Position numbers and translations under genes: made by a program. Of a stretch of DNA of 64,000 nt, positions 51,972 to 59,762 are shown piece after piece. This stretch comes from JBLWXV01 sp048267245 (lineage in GTDB: Bacteria; Bdellovibrionota; Bacteriovoracia; Bacteriovoracales; Bacteriovoracaceae): NCBI GenBank assembly GCA_048267245.1, contig JBLWXV010000002.1, forward strand, positions 682,001 to 746,000, written 5' to 3'. The notes below the pieces were generated by a model. It was not told where the DNA came from. It made no database searches and worked only from the letters and a program-made list of their open reading frames with translations. Position 1 is the stretch's first letter, and each line of letters starts with the position of its first letter.

Positions 51972-53045
51972 ATGTCCTATCTCTTAGATATTGAAACTGC
52001 CTTTCCAAAAAATTATTACGAGCAAGATGAACTCATTAGTTCACTCAAAAAACTGTGGGAGAAGAAATTCTTCAATCCTGATCGAATAGAGCAATTTCAT
52101 CGAAACGTGCTTGTCGGCGGACGCCATCTGGCGCTTCCTCTTGAGCGCTATAGTGAACTAAAGAGCTTTGAAGAAAAGAATAACGCTTGGATTGAAGTCG
52201 CAGGGGATCTTGCGTATGAGGCCACGAAGAACTTACTAGAGAAATTTGATCTTCAAGCTTCAGAAATATCTCTTATTGCTAGTACGACGGTGACCGGAAT
52301 TGCAGTTCCAAGTTTAGAGGCGAGACTGATGAATCGCTTGCCCTTTAAACCTAGTACAAAGCGCATGCCGCTCTTTGGCCTTGGCTGTTTGGCCGGGGCG
52401 GCGGGACTCAATCGCGTTTTTGATTATCTCGAGGGGCACCCTACTGAGGCGGCACTCTTTATTTCTGTTGAACTCTGCAGCTTAACCCTACAGCCCGATG
52501 ACTTTTCGGTGGCCAACCTTGTCTCTACGGGACTCTTTGGTGATGGTGGGGCTGCAGTTCTAATGGTTGGACGCGATCACCCCTTGGCGGGGAGAGCAAA
52601 GTTAAAGTGGAGGGGAGGAGTCTCTAGGTTCTTTCCAAACTCCGAGCGAGTCATGGGCTGGGATGTCGTCGATACAGGATTTAAAATTGTGCTAAATAAA
52701 GATGTCCCCGATATTACATTGAGGGAGCTGCCTGGAATGACAGAAGATTTTCTCTCTGGCTTTCACGCCACTAAGAGTGATTTGAATTTCTTTATGGCCC
52801 ATCCTGGTGGGCCTAAGGTTCTCGAGGCCATGGAGAGTGCTCTAGGGCTTTCAAAAGGAGCACTCGAAGTGAGCTGGGACTCTCTTAAACGCTATGGAAA
52901 TATGAGCTCTACCTCGGTGCTCTTTATTACTAAAGAAACAATTAAGTCACCTAGAGCGCGCTCAAGCTTGGGGCTCATGGCCGCGATGGGGCCGGCGTTT
53001 TGTGCCGAGCTTGGCCTCTACGAGTGGGTTGGGAGCGAGTTATGA
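51972..53045 (+). CDS. Type III polyketide synthase (chalcone/alkylresorcinol synthase-like)
   Basis: A 357-residue homodimeric condensing enzyme. The catalytic triad is visible: Cys139 in GLGCLAGAAGLN, His277 in FFMAHPGGPKVLE and Asn310 in RYGNMSSTSVLF. It takes an acyl starter and adds malonyl-CoA extender units, then cyclises to a pyrone or resorcinol. Signature VFDYLEGHP and LFGDGGAAVLM are also typical. AGGAGG precedes the ATG. The neighbours (ACP, fatty acyl-AMP ligase, ICMT-like methyltransferase, FAD monooxygenase) indicate a long-chain starter supplied on an ACP, as in bacterial alkylresorcinol/alkylpyrone systems. Confidence 0.93.
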   Translation: MSYLLDIETAFPKNYYEQDELISSLKKLWEKKFFNPDRIEQFHRNVLVGGRHLALPLERYSELKSFEEKNNAWIEVAGDLAYEATKNLLEKFDLQASEISLIASTTVTGIAVPSLEARLMNRLPFKPSTKRMPLFGLGCLAGAAGLNRVFDYLEGHPTEAALFISVELCSLTLQPDDFSVANLVSTGLFGDGGAAVLMVGRDHPLAGRAKLKWRGGVSRFFPNSERVMGWDVVDTGFKIVLNKDVPDITLRELPGMTEDFLSGFHATKSDLNFFMAHPGGPKVLEAMESALGLSKGALEVSWDSLKRYGNMSSTSVLFITKETIKSPRARSSLGLMAAMGPAFCAELGLYEWVGSEL

Positions 53046-53629
53046 GTATAGAGCTAAAATTATACTTAGCGCTTGTCACTGCCACGGTGATTCAGCGTAT
53101 TTACGAGCTGTTTTTAAGTGCTAGGAATGAAAAAATTCTAAAGTCTCAAGGGGCAATTGAGATTGGTCACTCTCACTTTATTTATATGAAGGCACTCCAT
53201 GCGCTCTGGCCAATAGCCTGTGTGATAGAAGCACTCTTTCAAAAAAGTGCTCCAAACCTCTGGGTGATGGGAATTTTTGCAGCGATTTTTTTTACCGGTC
53301 AAATGCTTAGAATTATAGCTATCAAAACCCTAGGTGGACGATGGAGCGTGAAGATTCTCGTCATTCCAGGGGCCCGCCCTGTCACTGGTGGAATTTTTCG
53401 CTTTATAAGACATCCCAACTACCTTGGAGTTGTGCTCGAACTCTTTAGTCTTCCCTTGATTTATGGGGGAGTGTTCACTGCAATTACCTTCTCGATTTTG
53501 AATGCCTGGCTACTCAAAGTGAGAATTTCACGGGAAGAGACGGCACTGAATGAAGCCAACGACTATATTAAGTTTTTCAACTCTCAAAATCGATTTATTC
53601 CAACTAAGGGGCATCCTCATGTCAGATAG
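53042..53629 (+). CDS. ICMT-type membrane methyltransferase (SrsB/BpsB-like)
   Basis: A 195-residue membrane protein with 4-5 helices. The start at 53042 overlaps the PKS stop (ATGA). The methyltransferase motif is at about 118-131: IFRFIRHPNYLGVVLE, with RISREETALNEANDY after it. The same superfamily includes BpsB of Bacillus and SrsB of Streptomyces, which methylate alkylpyrones/alkylresorcinols made by the adjacent type III PKS. SAM is the donor. The 3' end overlaps the ACP gene by 11 bases, so translation is coupled. Confidence 0.88.
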   Translation: MSIELKLYLALVTATVIQRIYELFLSARNEKILKSQGAIEIGHSHFIYMKALHALWPIACVIEALFQKSAPNLWVMGIFAAIFFTGQMLRIIAIKTLGGRWSVKILVIPGARPVTGGIFRFIRHPNYLGVVLELFSLPLIYGGVFTAITFSILNAWLLKVRISREETALNEANDYIKFFNSQNRFIPTKGHPHVR

Positions 53630-53888
53630 AAATACACTTGGCCTCGTTACAGATATTCTTCACCGCGTGTGTGATATAGATCAGTCGATTGAGATCACCA
53701 TGAAGACGAGATTCATTGAAGATCTAGCCCTTGATAGTATGGGAATGTTAGCGCTAAGTGCAGAGTTAGAAAATCAATTGGAGCGCGTGCTTTCTTATAA
53801 CTTTGAAAATCCTCCCCTTAGTGTTGGAGACTTAGTGAATTTGGTCGACCTGCAAATAGAAGAGGTAGTGAATGAAGACTCTCTCTAG
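53619..53888 (+). CDS. Acyl carrier protein
   Basis: An 89-residue ACP. The phosphopantetheine site is Ser40 in DLALDSMGMLALSAELE (D-S-M). ATG 53619 gives the normal length; the frame is open further upstream to 53550. Helices fit the four-helix ACP fold. It lies between the methyltransferase and the fatty acyl-AMP ligase, overlapping both (11 and 17 bases), so it is very likely loaded by the ligase and delivers the acyl chain to the type III PKS. No dedicated phosphopantetheinyl transferase is in the window. Confidence 0.93.
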   Translation: MSDRNTLGLVTDILHRVCDIDQSIEITMKTRFIEDLALDSMGMLALSAELENQLERVLSYNFENPPLSVGDLVNLVDLQIEEVVNEDSL

Positions 53889-55605
53889 AGCGCTCGAGAG
53901 AGCGGCTAATGGACCCTATGGAATTAGTTTTTATGACCTGAAGGCAAAGTCAGACTTTCATTCGTATTCTGAACTCAATGAGAGAGCAACCCTCTTTGCT
54001 CATCACTTGGCGCAGTTGGGAATAAGAAAGGGCGATGTGGTTGCACTGTGCCTCATCACTGGTCCATTCTTTATCGAAGCCTTCTTTGGTTGTATGAAAA
54101 TTGGTGCGATCCCGGTTTGTAGCTATCCTCCTATGAAGCTTGGGGACTTAAAGTCCTGGGCTACGAGGACGGCGCAAAACTGGGAGCATGTTGAGGCAAA
54201 GATTGTCGTCACTGAAGATGTACTCACCGGTCTTGTCGCTCACGCTGCGTGCCTGGCCGACATTGCAGTCTATGGACAAAAAAACTTTGAACGCCCGACA
54301 CTTCACTGTGATTTACCTGAAATCAAGAGCGATGACCTCGCCTTCTTGCAATTTAGTTCAGGAACTACCGGTCGCTCTAAGGCTGTAGCGCTCACTCATG
54401 AAGCGGTAATTCACAACATAGAGATGATCCTCTCTACTTTCTCAAGTGAGACGCAGTCCTGCGCCTCATGGCTGCCACTTTATCACGATATGGGTCTAGT
54501 TGGGGCCTTGCTCTCAAGCCTCTATGTCGCTCGTCCCTTGGCCTTGATGAGACCAGACCACTTTCTCGCTCGCCCAAGGCTATGGCTTGAAGTGATGAGT
54601 GATTCTAAGGCAACTATCTCCGTTGCACCAAACTTTGCCTTTGGGCTTTGCCATAAGAGAGTGAGTGATCTCTCGGGATTAGATCTCTCTCATTGGAAGA
54701 TCGCACTGTGTGGAGCTGAGACTGTTCACGCCGAGACGCTCAATCGTTTTGCTATCAAATTCTCCGCCATCGGCTTTGATGAGCGAGCTCTCACTCCGGT
54801 TTACGGAATGGCCGAAATTGCCCTGGCCGCCACATTTAGTTCTATTAGCACCCCGCCAACATGGAAGCGCTTTGATGCCAATCATCTCGCCTGTGAATTT
54901 AGTGCCCGTGAGATCTCAAGTGAGGAACAAGGCTTTCTTGAACTCTCTAGTGTTGGAAAGCCTCTTCAGGGAGTTGTCCTTAAGGTCTTAAATGATCAAG
55001 GGCAAGAGTGTGGTGAGGGAGAACTGGGTGAGATTACTCTCTCCTCGCACTCTATGATGCGCGAGTATTATAATGATTTCGTTCGCACTAATGAAGTGCT
55101 CACTTTTGGTGAACTTCGTACAGGTGACCTAGGCTTTCTCTACCAAGGAGAGCTCTACCTCTATGGCAGAAAAAAGGAAGTGATCATTCACAAGGGGCGC
55201 AACTTAGATCCCTGCCACATTGAGATTTCTCTTCGCGATGTTAGAGGAATCAGGGCAGGTAGGATTGCTGCGTGTGCAGGTCTTGATCAATCTGGCCAAG
55301 AAGAGGGATTCTACTTATTTGCAGAACTCTCAAGCTCTCAAATGCCAGGGCAAGAAGAGGAAATGGAGATTAGAAAAGCAATAAACAGTAGCATTTTAAA
55401 AGAAGTAGGAGTTAAACCCTTTGACATAATTTTACTACGTCCAGGCTCTCTTCCTCGCACTTCTTCTGGAAAGATTCAGCGCTCGATGGTGCTACCACGC
55501 TGGAGAGAGGGAGAGTTAAACCCTGTGCAAGTTGGGGGGATGATGAGATTTGGACTGCTCTCAATCTCTGGTCATTTAAAGCAACTTGGAGCTCGTTATT
55601 TATGA
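53872..55605 (+). CDS. Fatty acyl-AMP ligase (FAAL)
   Basis: A 577-residue adenylate-forming enzyme that activates a fatty acid and passes it to an ACP. Core motifs: SSGTTGRSK (162-170), SWLPLYHDMGLVG (199-211, FAAL type), YGMAE (311-315), RTGDLGFLYQGELYLYGRKK (416-435), GRN at 442, and the catalytic Lys534 in SSGKIQR. The SWLPLYHDMGL motif and absence of CoA-binding features favour FAAL over acyl-CoA ligase. A long insertion near 320-400 fits the FAAL-specific loop. Its ATG overlaps the ACP stop; its stop overlaps the next start. It primes the type III PKS through the ACP. Confidence 0.9.
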   Translation: MKTLSRALERAANGPYGISFYDLKAKSDFHSYSELNERATLFAHHLAQLGIRKGDVVALCLITGPFFIEAFFGCMKIGAIPVCSYPPMKLGDLKSWATRTAQNWEHVEAKIVVTEDVLTGLVAHAACLADIAVYGQKNFERPTLHCDLPEIKSDDLAFLQFSSGTTGRSKAVALTHEAVIHNIEMILSTFSSETQSCASWLPLYHDMGLVGALLSSLYVARPLALMRPDHFLARPRLWLEVMSDSKATISVAPNFAFGLCHKRVSDLSGLDLSHWKIALCGAETVHAETLNRFAIKFSAIGFDERALTPVYGMAEIALAATFSSISTPPTWKRFDANHLACEFSAREISSEEQGFLELSSVGKPLQGVVLKVLNDQGQECGEGELGEITLSSHSMMREYYNDFVRTNEVLTFGELRTGDLGFLYQGELYLYGRKKEVIIHKGRNLDPCHIEISLRDVRGIRAGRIAACAGLDQSGQEEGFYLFAELSSSQMPGQEEEMEIRKAINSSILKEVGVKPFDIILLRPGSLPRTSSGKIQRSMVLPRWREGELNPVQVGGMMRFGLLSISGHLKQLGARYL

Positions 55606-56789
55606 AGCCAGTGAAGCCTCTACGCATTTTGATTGTCGGTGGAGGACCCGTTGGTCTTTATCAGGCGATTGAACTGGCTCAGGCAGGTCACACTGTTGAT
55701 CTCGTTGAGGCCCAGGATTGGCCGCGCGACAAGGTTTGCGGTGAGGGAGTTATGCCCGGAGGGGCCAGGCTCCTAGAACAAATGGGCGTCCTTAAGTTTT
55801 TAGAAGGCCACGAGGTGGCGCCCTTTAAAGGAGTGCGCTACATAAGTGGAGGGAGTGAGTGTCTCGGTACTTTTCGCGAGCAAATGGGACTTGGCATTCG
55901 TCGCACACTTTTAAGTAGTGCTCTCTACCAAAGGGCGAGAGAGTTTCCAAATCTCAATCTTTACTCCAATACTCAGCTAAGTGGCATCGATAATCTTGAG
56001 GGAGCGCCAGTCACGGCCCAGCTGCGAGGGGCTATCCACAGTTGGAGCGGCGACTTTATCATCGGGGCCGACGGCATTCACTCAAAGACGAGAAGACTTC
56101 TGGGAGTGAGAACACTCTCTTTGAGTTCTCATGAGCGCTTAGGCGCGAGACTTCATCTCAAGGTAAATTCACAGAGTGATATGCCTCAGGAAGTGCAAGT
56201 CTACTGGGGCGATGGGGTGGAAGCCTACCTCACTCCCAATTCTGCTGACACTCTTGAGATAGCTTTTTTGTGGTTTAAGGATCGCTATCAGGGAGCGGCC
56301 GCTAATCTAGAAGCCTGGCTCTGGGATCAATTTCCAGAGCTTCGGGAGCGCTACTCTAGCGCGGAGAGAATGAGCACATTTCAGGCCCAGGGGGGCTTTG
56401 CTAGTAGATCGGAGCGCATTTGTGGCCGCAACTGGGCGCTGGTAGGCGACAGTGCTTACTTCTTTGATGGCATCACCGGCGAGGGACTGAGCCTGGGCTT
56501 TGGAATGGCCCGCACTCTCGCCTGGGCCATCTGCGAGGGAGAGGTCAAGGCCTATGGGCGCCAAGGTGAGGGCCTGATTCGCCACAATATTTATTTGACT
56601 CGATTGGCACTCTTTCTTGCTAGGCACTCGCGCGTGCGCAGCTGGTTGATGAGTGGGCCCAGAGAGCGCCTGATGTCTGCTGTGGTGAGGTTTGCCGCGC
56701 AATTGAAGGTGAAATCAAGTCCTGCGTCAGAGCTTTTCAAATCATCACCCAAGCGGCATAATAGCAACGAACTTAATTACTTAGGATAA
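55602..56789 (+). CDS. FAD-dependent monooxygenase (SrsC-like)
   Basis: A 395-residue class A flavoprotein monooxygenase: FAD-binding GGGPVG (13-18), RRTLLSSALYQRA, GADGIHSKTRR (155-165) and GDSAYFFDGITGEGLSLGF (282-300). Similar to geranylgeranyl-reductase/hydroxylase types; in Streptomyces SrsC, a flavoprotein hydroxylates the methylated alkylresorcinol on the way to quinones. The conserved position after PKS, methyltransferase, ACP and FAAL supports that role here. The start overlaps the FAAL stop by four bases (ATGA). Last large gene of the lipid operon. Confidence 0.87.
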   Translation: MKPVKPLRILIVGGGPVGLYQAIELAQAGHTVDLVEAQDWPRDKVCGEGVMPGGARLLEQMGVLKFLEGHEVAPFKGVRYISGGSECLGTFREQMGLGIRRTLLSSALYQRAREFPNLNLYSNTQLSGIDNLEGAPVTAQLRGAIHSWSGDFIIGADGIHSKTRRLLGVRTLSLSSHERLGARLHLKVNSQSDMPQEVQVYWGDGVEAYLTPNSADTLEIAFLWFKDRYQGAAANLEAWLWDQFPELRERYSSAERMSTFQAQGGFASRSERICGRNWALVGDSAYFFDGITGEGLSLGFGMARTLAWAICEGEVKAYGRQGEGLIRHNIYLTRLALFLARHSRVRSWLMSGPRERLMSAVVRFAAQLKVKSSPASELFKSSPKRHNSNELNYLG

Positions 56790-56792
56790 GAC

Positions 56793-56930
56793 ATGGATAT
56801 CCCTCTATCGATTTGGATGTATATTTGCTTTCCCGTTTGCTTTATCGGCTTTTCGTGGATGATGGCCCGCTCGATTATGGACAAAGAAGCTCCAGTTAGT
56901 CGCGAGCAAGAGCAAGGTCCAAAAGCCTAA
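56793..56930 (+). CDS. Small single-helix membrane protein, end of the lipid operon
   Basis: A 45-residue frame with AGGA six bases upstream of the ATG, three bases after the preceding stop. It reads as one hydrophobic helix (SIWMYICFPVCFIGFSWMMA) followed by a charged tail (DKEAPVSREQEQGPKA). Codon use is like that of its neighbours. It is short, so could be chance, but the ribosome site, position and composition favour a real small membrane subunit, perhaps an assembly or regulatory partner of the lipid enzymes. Confidence 0.55.
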   Translation: MDIPLSIWMYICFPVCFIGFSWMMARSIMDKEAPVSREQEQGPKA

Positions 56931-57019
56931 GTTCTCCTGTCATTTTTTTAATCTCTCTTGTCTGTGAACCCTGCTTCGCAGTAGGATTTGTCATTGCTAT
57001 TTTCTAGGGGTGTAGAGCA

Positions 57020-57994
57020 GTGGCAGGAGTTGATCTCTCCACTAAAATTCGCAGTCTGTCTCCGGTACTTAAAGACTCTCGTATCGAGCGCGCCCACGCC
57101 CAGCTTCTAAGCGAGTTGGCCCAGAAAGGCCTAAAGTTTAAACCTTATATTTGGATATCCGACGATTGGTTTTGCCCAGATGGAGCTCCTGGCTTTGCCG
57201 TTCCCTTTTATCTTTTTGACGACTCTCTCATGGTTCTTGAGCGCAAGATGATGGGCCGTTGTGAAGGGGCGAGTGAGCGGGAGTTGATGAAGCTTATGAG
57301 GCATGAGTGTGGTCACGCCATCGACAATGCCTTTGGCCTTCGCCGCAAGAAAGAGCGCCAGGCACGCTTTGGTTCAAGCAAGACCCCTTATCCCAAGAGT
57401 TATATTCCCGATCTCGATTCACCAGACTATGTGACACACTTGGGAGATGGATACGCCCAGGCCCATCCCGATGAGGACTGGGCCGAGACCTTCGCCGTTT
57501 GGCTTGGAACTTCAAGTCTTACTAAGTTAAAGCGCAGGTATCAGGGAACCAAGGCGTGGGAGAAGCTTCAGTATGTAGATCGCCTTATGGATTCGCTCAA
57601 AGGGCAATCGCCTAAGCTCACCGTTAAGTGGAAGTGTGACCCAGTTCATGAGCTCTCAATTACGCTTCAAGAATACTACCGTGAAAAGCGCAAGCTTCAT
57701 GTGAATCACCGGGCTCTCTTTGAATTTGATGAACTCAGATCTCTCAAGGTAGTTAGCGATCAAACTCAATTCACAAGACTTCTTCACAAGGGACTTCATT
57801 TTGATCTCGCCCACAAGGCCAGAGCGAGTGTCGCCGTGGCCGAGAAGATCGTTAGAGAGCTCGATCGCTCACTAGAGCAGGGCCGACTTGGAATTAGCTC
57901 AGAGGCCAGTTATACTAATAAAGTCTTGTTGGATTTTCTCACCAAAAAGACCTCTCAGTATTTAAAAGAAGAGAGAAACCGAATCATAATGTAG
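57020..57994 (+). CDS. Zinc-binding metallopeptidase-like protein (HECGH)
   Basis: A 324-residue cytoplasmic-looking protein starting at GTG. It holds LMRHECGHAIDNAFGL at about residue 95 (HExxH), with DEDWAETFAVWLG about 55 residues further on as probable third ligand, matching the putative zinc-binding metallopeptidase family (Peptidase_Mx, PF15887). Other conserved pieces are ISDDWFCPDGAPGFAVPFY near the start. No signal peptide. It precedes an ATP-grasp ligase gene by nine bases; similar pairing occurs in related genomes in my recollection. Substrate unknown. Confidence 0.8.
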   Translation: MAGVDLSTKIRSLSPVLKDSRIERAHAQLLSELAQKGLKFKPYIWISDDWFCPDGAPGFAVPFYLFDDSLMVLERKMMGRCEGASERELMKLMRHECGHAIDNAFGLRRKKERQARFGSSKTPYPKSYIPDLDSPDYVTHLGDGYAQAHPDEDWAETFAVWLGTSSLTKLKRRYQGTKAWEKLQYVDRLMDSLKGQSPKLTVKWKCDPVHELSITLQEYYREKRKLHVNHRALFEFDELRSLKVVSDQTQFTRLLHKGLHFDLAHKARASVAVAEKIVRELDRSLEQGRLGISSEASYTNKVLLDFLTKKTSQYLKEERNRIIM

Positions 57995-58003
57995 TAGGCG
58001 CTT

Positions 58004-59029
58004 TTGAAATCAAAGAAGATCGCTGTCCTCATGCATGAGGCACTGGTGCCACCTGAAGGTGTTAAGCTCTCTCGCAATGAGAGAGAAAAGGCAGAGTATC
58101 GCACCGAGTACGATGTAGTGACCACCCTCAGAGAGAGTGGGCATGAGGTTGTTTGTCTTGGTGTCTACGATGAACTCTCGGTCATTAAGAGAAATCTTGA
58201 AGAGTATAAGCCTCACATTGTTTTCAATCTTCTCGAAGAATTTAATGGCAATACGCTCTTTGACTCTCACGTCGTGAGCTATCTAGAACTTATGAAGATT
58301 CCCTACACTGGAGCTGGTCCACGTGGACTTATGCTCGCGCGCGACAAGGCCCTCGCTAAGAAGATCATGAGTTACCACCGTATTAAGACGCCAAAATTTT
58401 GGGTTTATCCAAAAAGTAAGAAGGCTAAACTTAAAAAGTCGATGGAGTTTCCTCTCATCGTAAAATGTTTATGGGAAGAAGCAAGTTATGGAATTGCTAA
58501 GGGAAGTGTCGTTACAAACGAGGCCAAGCTCCTAGAGCGCATTGCCTATATTCACGAAACGTTGGAAACCGATGCTCTTGTTGAGCAATTCGTAGTGGGC
58601 AGGGAAATGTATGTGGGCATCTATGGCAACGACAGACCTAGTGCCCTTCCTGTTTGGGAGCTACATTTTAAGAATGTAGATGAACCTGAAAAGGAAATTT
58701 ATTCGGCCAATGCGAAATTTAATGAAGGCTATCGCAAGCGCAAGGGAATTGCCACGGCCGCGGCCAAGTTGAGTCCCGAAGAGGCTATTCGCATTCAATC
58801 AATCTGCAAGCGCGCCTATAAATGTTTAGGGCTCTCTGGCTACGCTCGCATTGACCTGCGCTACACCGATAAAGGTGAAGTCATGATTCTCGAAGCAAAT
58901 CCAAACCCGGATATTTCTTTTGATGATGAGTTTGCCCTGTCGGCGGCGGCCGCGGGCAAGAGCTACTCAGAGTTACTTGAGAAGATAATGACACTAGGAT
59001 TTAGTTGGTCTAAGCGCTTCTTGATATGA
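58004..59029 (+). CDS. ATP-grasp ligase, D-alanine-D-alanine-ligase-like
   Basis: A 341-residue enzyme, TTG start with a TAGG ribosome site. The N-terminal domain IAVLMHEALVPPEGV and later LRESGHEVVCLGVYD, then HIVFNLLEEFNGNTLFDSHVVSYLELMKIPYTGAGP are typical of the D-Ala-D-Ala ligase family; ATP-grasp elements follow (FPLIVKCLWEEASYGIAKGSV, EQFVVGREMYVG, MILEANPNPD). It joins a carboxylate to an amine using ATP. The true substrates are unknown; the adjacent metallopeptidase suggests peptide ligation/cleavage around a small amino-acid metabolite. Confidence 0.85.
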   Translation: MKSKKIAVLMHEALVPPEGVKLSRNEREKAEYRTEYDVVTTLRESGHEVVCLGVYDELSVIKRNLEEYKPHIVFNLLEEFNGNTLFDSHVVSYLELMKIPYTGAGPRGLMLARDKALAKKIMSYHRIKTPKFWVYPKSKKAKLKKSMEFPLIVKCLWEEASYGIAKGSVVTNEAKLLERIAYIHETLETDALVEQFVVGREMYVGIYGNDRPSALPVWELHFKNVDEPEKEIYSANAKFNEGYRKRKGIATAAAKLSPEEAIRIQSICKRAYKCLGLSGYARIDLRYTDKGEVMILEANPNPDISFDDEFALSAAAAGKSYSELLEKIMTLGFSWSKRFLI

Positions 59030-59120
59030 CATTTTCTAACATTGATCTCTCAAGTACCTGACCATCACTAGGTCCTAGAGATTGTCGTAGAACGATTCAC
59101 TCTTTTTATTTTTTGATCCC

Positions 59121-59150
59121 TTGGCAAAGTGATTTCTGACACTCTATCCT
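59121..59150 (+). promoter_or_regulatory. Candidate promoter of the cysteine-repeat gene
   Basis: TTGGCA (59121-59126) and TATCCT (59145-59150) are separated by 18 bases, a sigma70-like arrangement, 35 bases before the ATG at 59185 with AGGAGGG at 59171-59177. Confidence 0.4.
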
Positions 59151-59184
59151 GATACTAGATCAAGACTTAGTAGGAGGGAGTTTT

Positions 59185-59643
59185 ATGATACAGCTTAATC
59201 GCTTATTAGTGCTTTGCTTTGCCATTTTTTCACTTTCAACCTCTCTCTACGCCGAGACTGCTCGCGAAGTCGTTGAAGACTACTTCCAAGTTGAACAATT
59301 CCTAAAGAATATTCCTAGAGATCCTAATTGCAGACCAAGTAATGATTGTCTTAAAGTTGCCTGTGCTAACGTAGGTCGCTTTGAGTGTGACGACGCTCAT
59401 GAGATTGATCAAATCAGCCGCGCTTGTCGTGGAAATTGGGGCGGAGAGTGTGTGCTCACTGCCAAGAAGTACTTAGGACGTTTTGAAGTTGATCGCCTTG
59501 AAGATATGGTGTCGCTCCTTGAGAGCTGTAAAGGAGTCTACAACCTTGATTGTGTGGATTACACTTGTCAGCGTGTAGGAAGATTTGGCTGTGACACCTT
59601 AGAGGAAATTGCGAAAATTAATCAGATGTGTGCTGGACGCTAA
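59185..59643 (+). CDS. Secreted protein of three 34-residue cysteine repeats
   Basis: A 152-residue protein with a signal peptide (cut after SLYA). After a 30-residue lead it contains three units with exact 34-residue period, beginning at Cys55, Cys89 and Cys123, each with pattern C-x4-C-x2-VGRF-x-C-D-x2-E...C. Outer Cys are 26 residues apart in every unit (55/81, 89/115, 123/149). Inner Cys are present in units 1 and 3 (60/68, 128/136) and both absent in unit 2 (Lys94, Val102), suggesting each inner pair is one disulfide. No known family. The gene has its own promoter-like site and a strong terminator. Confidence 0.75.
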   Translation: MIQLNRLLVLCFAIFSLSTSLYAETAREVVEDYFQVEQFLKNIPRDPNCRPSNDCLKVACANVGRFECDDAHEIDQISRACRGNWGGECVLTAKKYLGRFEVDRLEDMVSLLESCKGVYNLDCVDYTCQRVGRFGCDTLEEIAKINQMCAGR

Positions 59644-59709
59644 GGATGGCACCAGGGGGATGCTATTTTGACCAAGGATCGGTTTTAGAGAGCACCTAAG
59701 CTGCATAAA

Positions 59710-59745
59710 GAAGGGCCTCCTATTTTTAGGAGGCCCTTCCATTTT
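59710..59745 (+). terminator. Strong intrinsic terminator
   Basis: GAAGGGCCTCCT (59710-59721) pairs perfectly with AGGAGGCCCTTC (59728-59739), loop ATTTTT, followed by CATTTTTAA. Ends the cysteine-repeat gene transcript. Confidence 0.9.
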
Positions 59746-59762
59746 TAAGAGTGAGTTTTCAC

